The notes under the pieces: generated by a model
Seen by the model: only the letters and a program-made list of their open reading frames with translations
Database searches by the model: none
Told to the model about the DNA's origin: nothing
Translations under genes and position numbers: made by a program
Part shown: piece by piece, positions 4,806 to 6,478 of the stretch
How the letters are laid out: each line of letters starts with the position of its first letter
How positions within the stretch are numbered: position 1 is the stretch's first letter
Origin: an uncultured Porticoccus sp.
GTDB taxonomy: Bacteria > Pseudomonadota > Gammaproteobacteria > Pseudomonadales > Porticoccaceae
Length of the DNA: 6,478 nt
NCBI GenBank assembly: GCA_950063125.1
Contig: CATLZI010000119.1
Location: 1 to 6,478, forward strand
Reading direction: 5' to 3'

Positions 4806-6478
4806 TCAAACGTTGCCTGGCAGGGTATTTGACCCCATCTGGGTAACCCGCTGTCGCCGGTATCGCTTGTCCAACACGGCGATCAAACCGCCAATGGAAA
4901 TCAGCAATGCGCCCAGCCATATCCACCGAACAAAGGGTTTGAAATGCACCCTGATCGCCCAGGCCCCACCTTCCAAGGGCTCCGCCAACGCCACATAAAG
5001 GTCACGCCACAGGTTCCCGTCTATACCTACCTCGGTCATGGTTTGACCACTGGCCACATAGCGTCGTTTTTCAGGCCTCAGTTGGTTCACCCGTTTCCCA
5101 TCGCGGGTCACTGTGATCAGTGCCTGGTCCGATATATAGTTGGGCCCCTGTACCTTGCGGACCTCAACAAATTCGAACTGGTATCCAGCCATCTCCACCT
5201 GATCGCCCGGCACCATCCTCACATCCCGCTGAATACTGTAAACCGTTGTTACAGCAGCCCCCACCATACAGACCACCACCCCGAGATGCGCCAGGACCAT
5301 ACCATAGTAACTGCCTTTGAGCCGTGTCAGGCCATGCCATCTGGAACGGGAATGACCGGATTTCTGCCAGAGATCAAGTGATGTCACCGCAAGGACCCAG
5401 ATTGCCACAGCCATCGTCACCGCAACGATCAGAGAGTAGTCCGTGTCAAACAGCAGTGGGGACAGCGCACCCAGCAGCAGAGAAACCAGCAACGGAGGCG
5501 TCAGAAACCGTCGCAGGCCGGCAAGGCTGTTCCGCTTCCAGCGCATCACTGGAGCGATTGCCATAAATACCGCCAAAATGAGCATCAACGGGACAAAAAA
5601 CAGATTGAAATAGGGCGGCCCCACTGAAATTTTGCCCCAGTCGAGCACATCGGCAAACAGGGGGTAAAGTGTCCCCAGCAGAATAATGACCATGGCACTG
5701 ACCAACAGGATATTGTTTCCTAACAAAAACATCTCACGGGAAACACCGGTAAAATGGGTCACCCCTTTAACCGAAGGTCCACGTAGGGCATAAAGCAGCA
5801 ACGAACCACCTACTACCAGCGCCAGAAACATCAGAATAAAGACCCCTCGCTCCGGATCAGAGGCAAACGCATGCACTGAGGTCAGCACCCCGGAACGGAC
5901 CAGGAACGTACCGAGCAGACTGAGCGAAAAGGCAAAAATTGCCAACAACAGCGTCCAGCTGCGAAATACGCCGCGCTTTTCAGTCACGGCAAGACTGTGG
6001 ATCAATGCCGTTCCCACCAGCCATGGCATGAAGGAAGCGTTTTCGACAGGATCCCAGAACCACCAGCCACCCCAACCCAGTTCGTAATAGGCCCACCAGC
6101 TGCCCAGAGCAATACCGAGTGTCAGAAATACCCAGGCCATATTGGTCCAGGGTCTGGTCCAGCGAGCCCAGGCAGCATCCAGGCGACCGGCGAGCAGTGC
6201 CGCCACGGCAAACGAAAAGGCCACCGAAAAACCCACGTACCCCATATACAGCATCGGCGGATGAACAATCAGTCCGACATCCTGCAACAGCGGATTCAGG
6301 TCGGCGCCCTCCGCAGGGTAAAACGGCAGGCTACGCTCAAACGGATTGGAGGTGAGCAGCATGAACAGGTAGAAGCCGACACTAATCATTCCCATCACCG
6401 CCAGCACCCTTGCCACCAACTCCTTGGGCAAGGTCTGACTGAACAGGGCCACTGCACAACTCCACGCAGCCAGGATTA
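4806..6478 (-). CDS. ccmF: Haem lyase subunit CcmF (cytochrome c-type biogenesis), 5' end beyond right edge
   Basis: Large polytopic inner-membrane protein that takes haem from holo-CcmE and attaches it to apocytochrome c with CcmH and CcmI. The stop is at 4806 and the frame is open to the right edge, giving about 556 residues; the family has about 650, so roughly the first 100 are missing. A GTG at 6452 is internal, because typical CcmF sequence (ILAAWSCAVALFSQTLP) continues through it. The haem-handling WWD motif GWGGWWFWDPVENASF is encoded at about 6027-6074. Histidines in HPPMLYMG, LIHSLAVTEKRG, SVHAFASDP and AHLGVVV match the conserved haem-ligand and periplasmic histidines of CcmF, with the first three spaced as in E. 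coli. Many hydrophobic helices are present. A periplasmic domain of about 100 residues (VYSIQRDVRMVPGD onward) precedes the last helix, WIWLGALLISIGGLIAVL. The sequence shows nothing unusual. Confidence 0.97.
   Translation of the reverse strand, partial: ILAAWSCAVALFSQTLPKELVARVLAVMGMISVGFYLFMLLTSNPFERSLPFYPAEGADLNPLLQDVGLIVHPPMLYMGYVGFSVAFSFAVAALLAGRLDAAWARWTRPWTNMAWVFLTLGIALGSWWAYYELGWGGWWFWDPVENASFMPWLVGTALIHSLAVTEKRGVFRSWTLLLAIFAFSLSLLGTFLVRSGVLTSVHAFASDPERGVFILMFLALVVGGSLLLYALRGPSVKGVTHFTGVSREMFLLGNNILLVSAMVIILLGTLYPLFADVLDWGKISVGPPYFNLFFVPLMLILAVFMAIAPVMRWKRNSLAGLRRFLTPPLLVSLLLGALSPLLFDTDYSLIVAVTMAVAIWVLAVTSLDLWQKSGHSRSRWHGLTRLKGSYYGMVLAHLGVVVCMVGAAVTTVYSIQRDVRMVPGDQVEMAGYQFEFVEVRKVQGPNYISDQALITVTRDGKRVNQLRPEKRRYVASGQTMTEVGIDGNLWRDLYVALAEPLEGGAWAIRVHFKPFVRWIWLGALLISIGGLIAVLDKRYRRQRVTQMGSNTLPGNV

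Noticed and set aside
4944..5566. Plus-strand frames opposite ccmF
   Set aside because: The minus-strand CcmF is intact and highly conserved here; the plus-strand products are Pro/His/Arg-rich with no recognisable domain.
6014..6100. Cluster of three CCACCAGC octamers (E. coli Chi complement) at 6014, 6060 and 6093
   Set aside because: They arise from the Trp- and Gly-rich codons around the CcmF WWD region; Chi sequences are lineage-specific and the host is unknown.
6450..6452. GTG at 6452 as the start of ccmF
   Set aside because: The frame continues upstream to the window edge with CcmF-like residues, and about 100 N-terminal residues of the family are still missing. The gene is cut by the window.

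Overview
The window comes from a proteobacterium, most likely a gammaproteobacterium of moderate GC content. The reasons are a System I (Ccm) cytochrome c maturation operon in the order ccmF-ccmG-...-ccmH-ccmI with separate ccmH and ccmI genes (E. coli has them fused), and a canonical SMC ATPase rather than the MukB of enterics and vibrios. A more precise taxon is inference only. All six genes lie on the minus strand, so transcription runs from right to left, and nearly all of the sequence is coding.

From right (upstream) to left: (1) ccmF, 5'-truncated by the right window edge (4806-6478), the haem lyase subunit; (2) ccmG (4265-4789), the membrane-anchored periplasmic thioredoxin-like protein; (3) a small carboxymuconolactone decarboxylase (CMD, PcaC-like) family gene (3880-4251), inserted between ccmG and ccmH and tightly coupled to ccmG; (4) a 119-bp gap; (5) ccmH (3200-3760), the LRCxxCQN thiol-redox subunit with an unusually long hydrophilic C-terminal tail; (6) ccmI (2013-3203), overlapping ccmH by ATGA, the TPR-containing apocytochrome chaperone; (7) a 130-bp gap with a weak candidate promoter and two small hairpins but no clear terminator; (8) the N-terminal 627 codons of smc (1-1882), running off the left edge.

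The ccm products act at the periplasmic face of the inner membrane. CcmI captures apocytochrome c, CcmG and CcmH keep the CXXCH cysteines reduced, and CcmF joins haem delivered by CcmE (not in the window) to those thiols. Smc is functionally unrelated: it is the chromosome condensin ATPase and simply follows on the same strand.

Most of the window is conserved housekeeping sequence. The one real oddity is the CMD-family gene in the middle of the ccm operon, with its Shine-Dalgarno sequence overlapping the ccmG stop codon. I see no mobile element, CRISPR array, tRNA, rRNA or phage gene.
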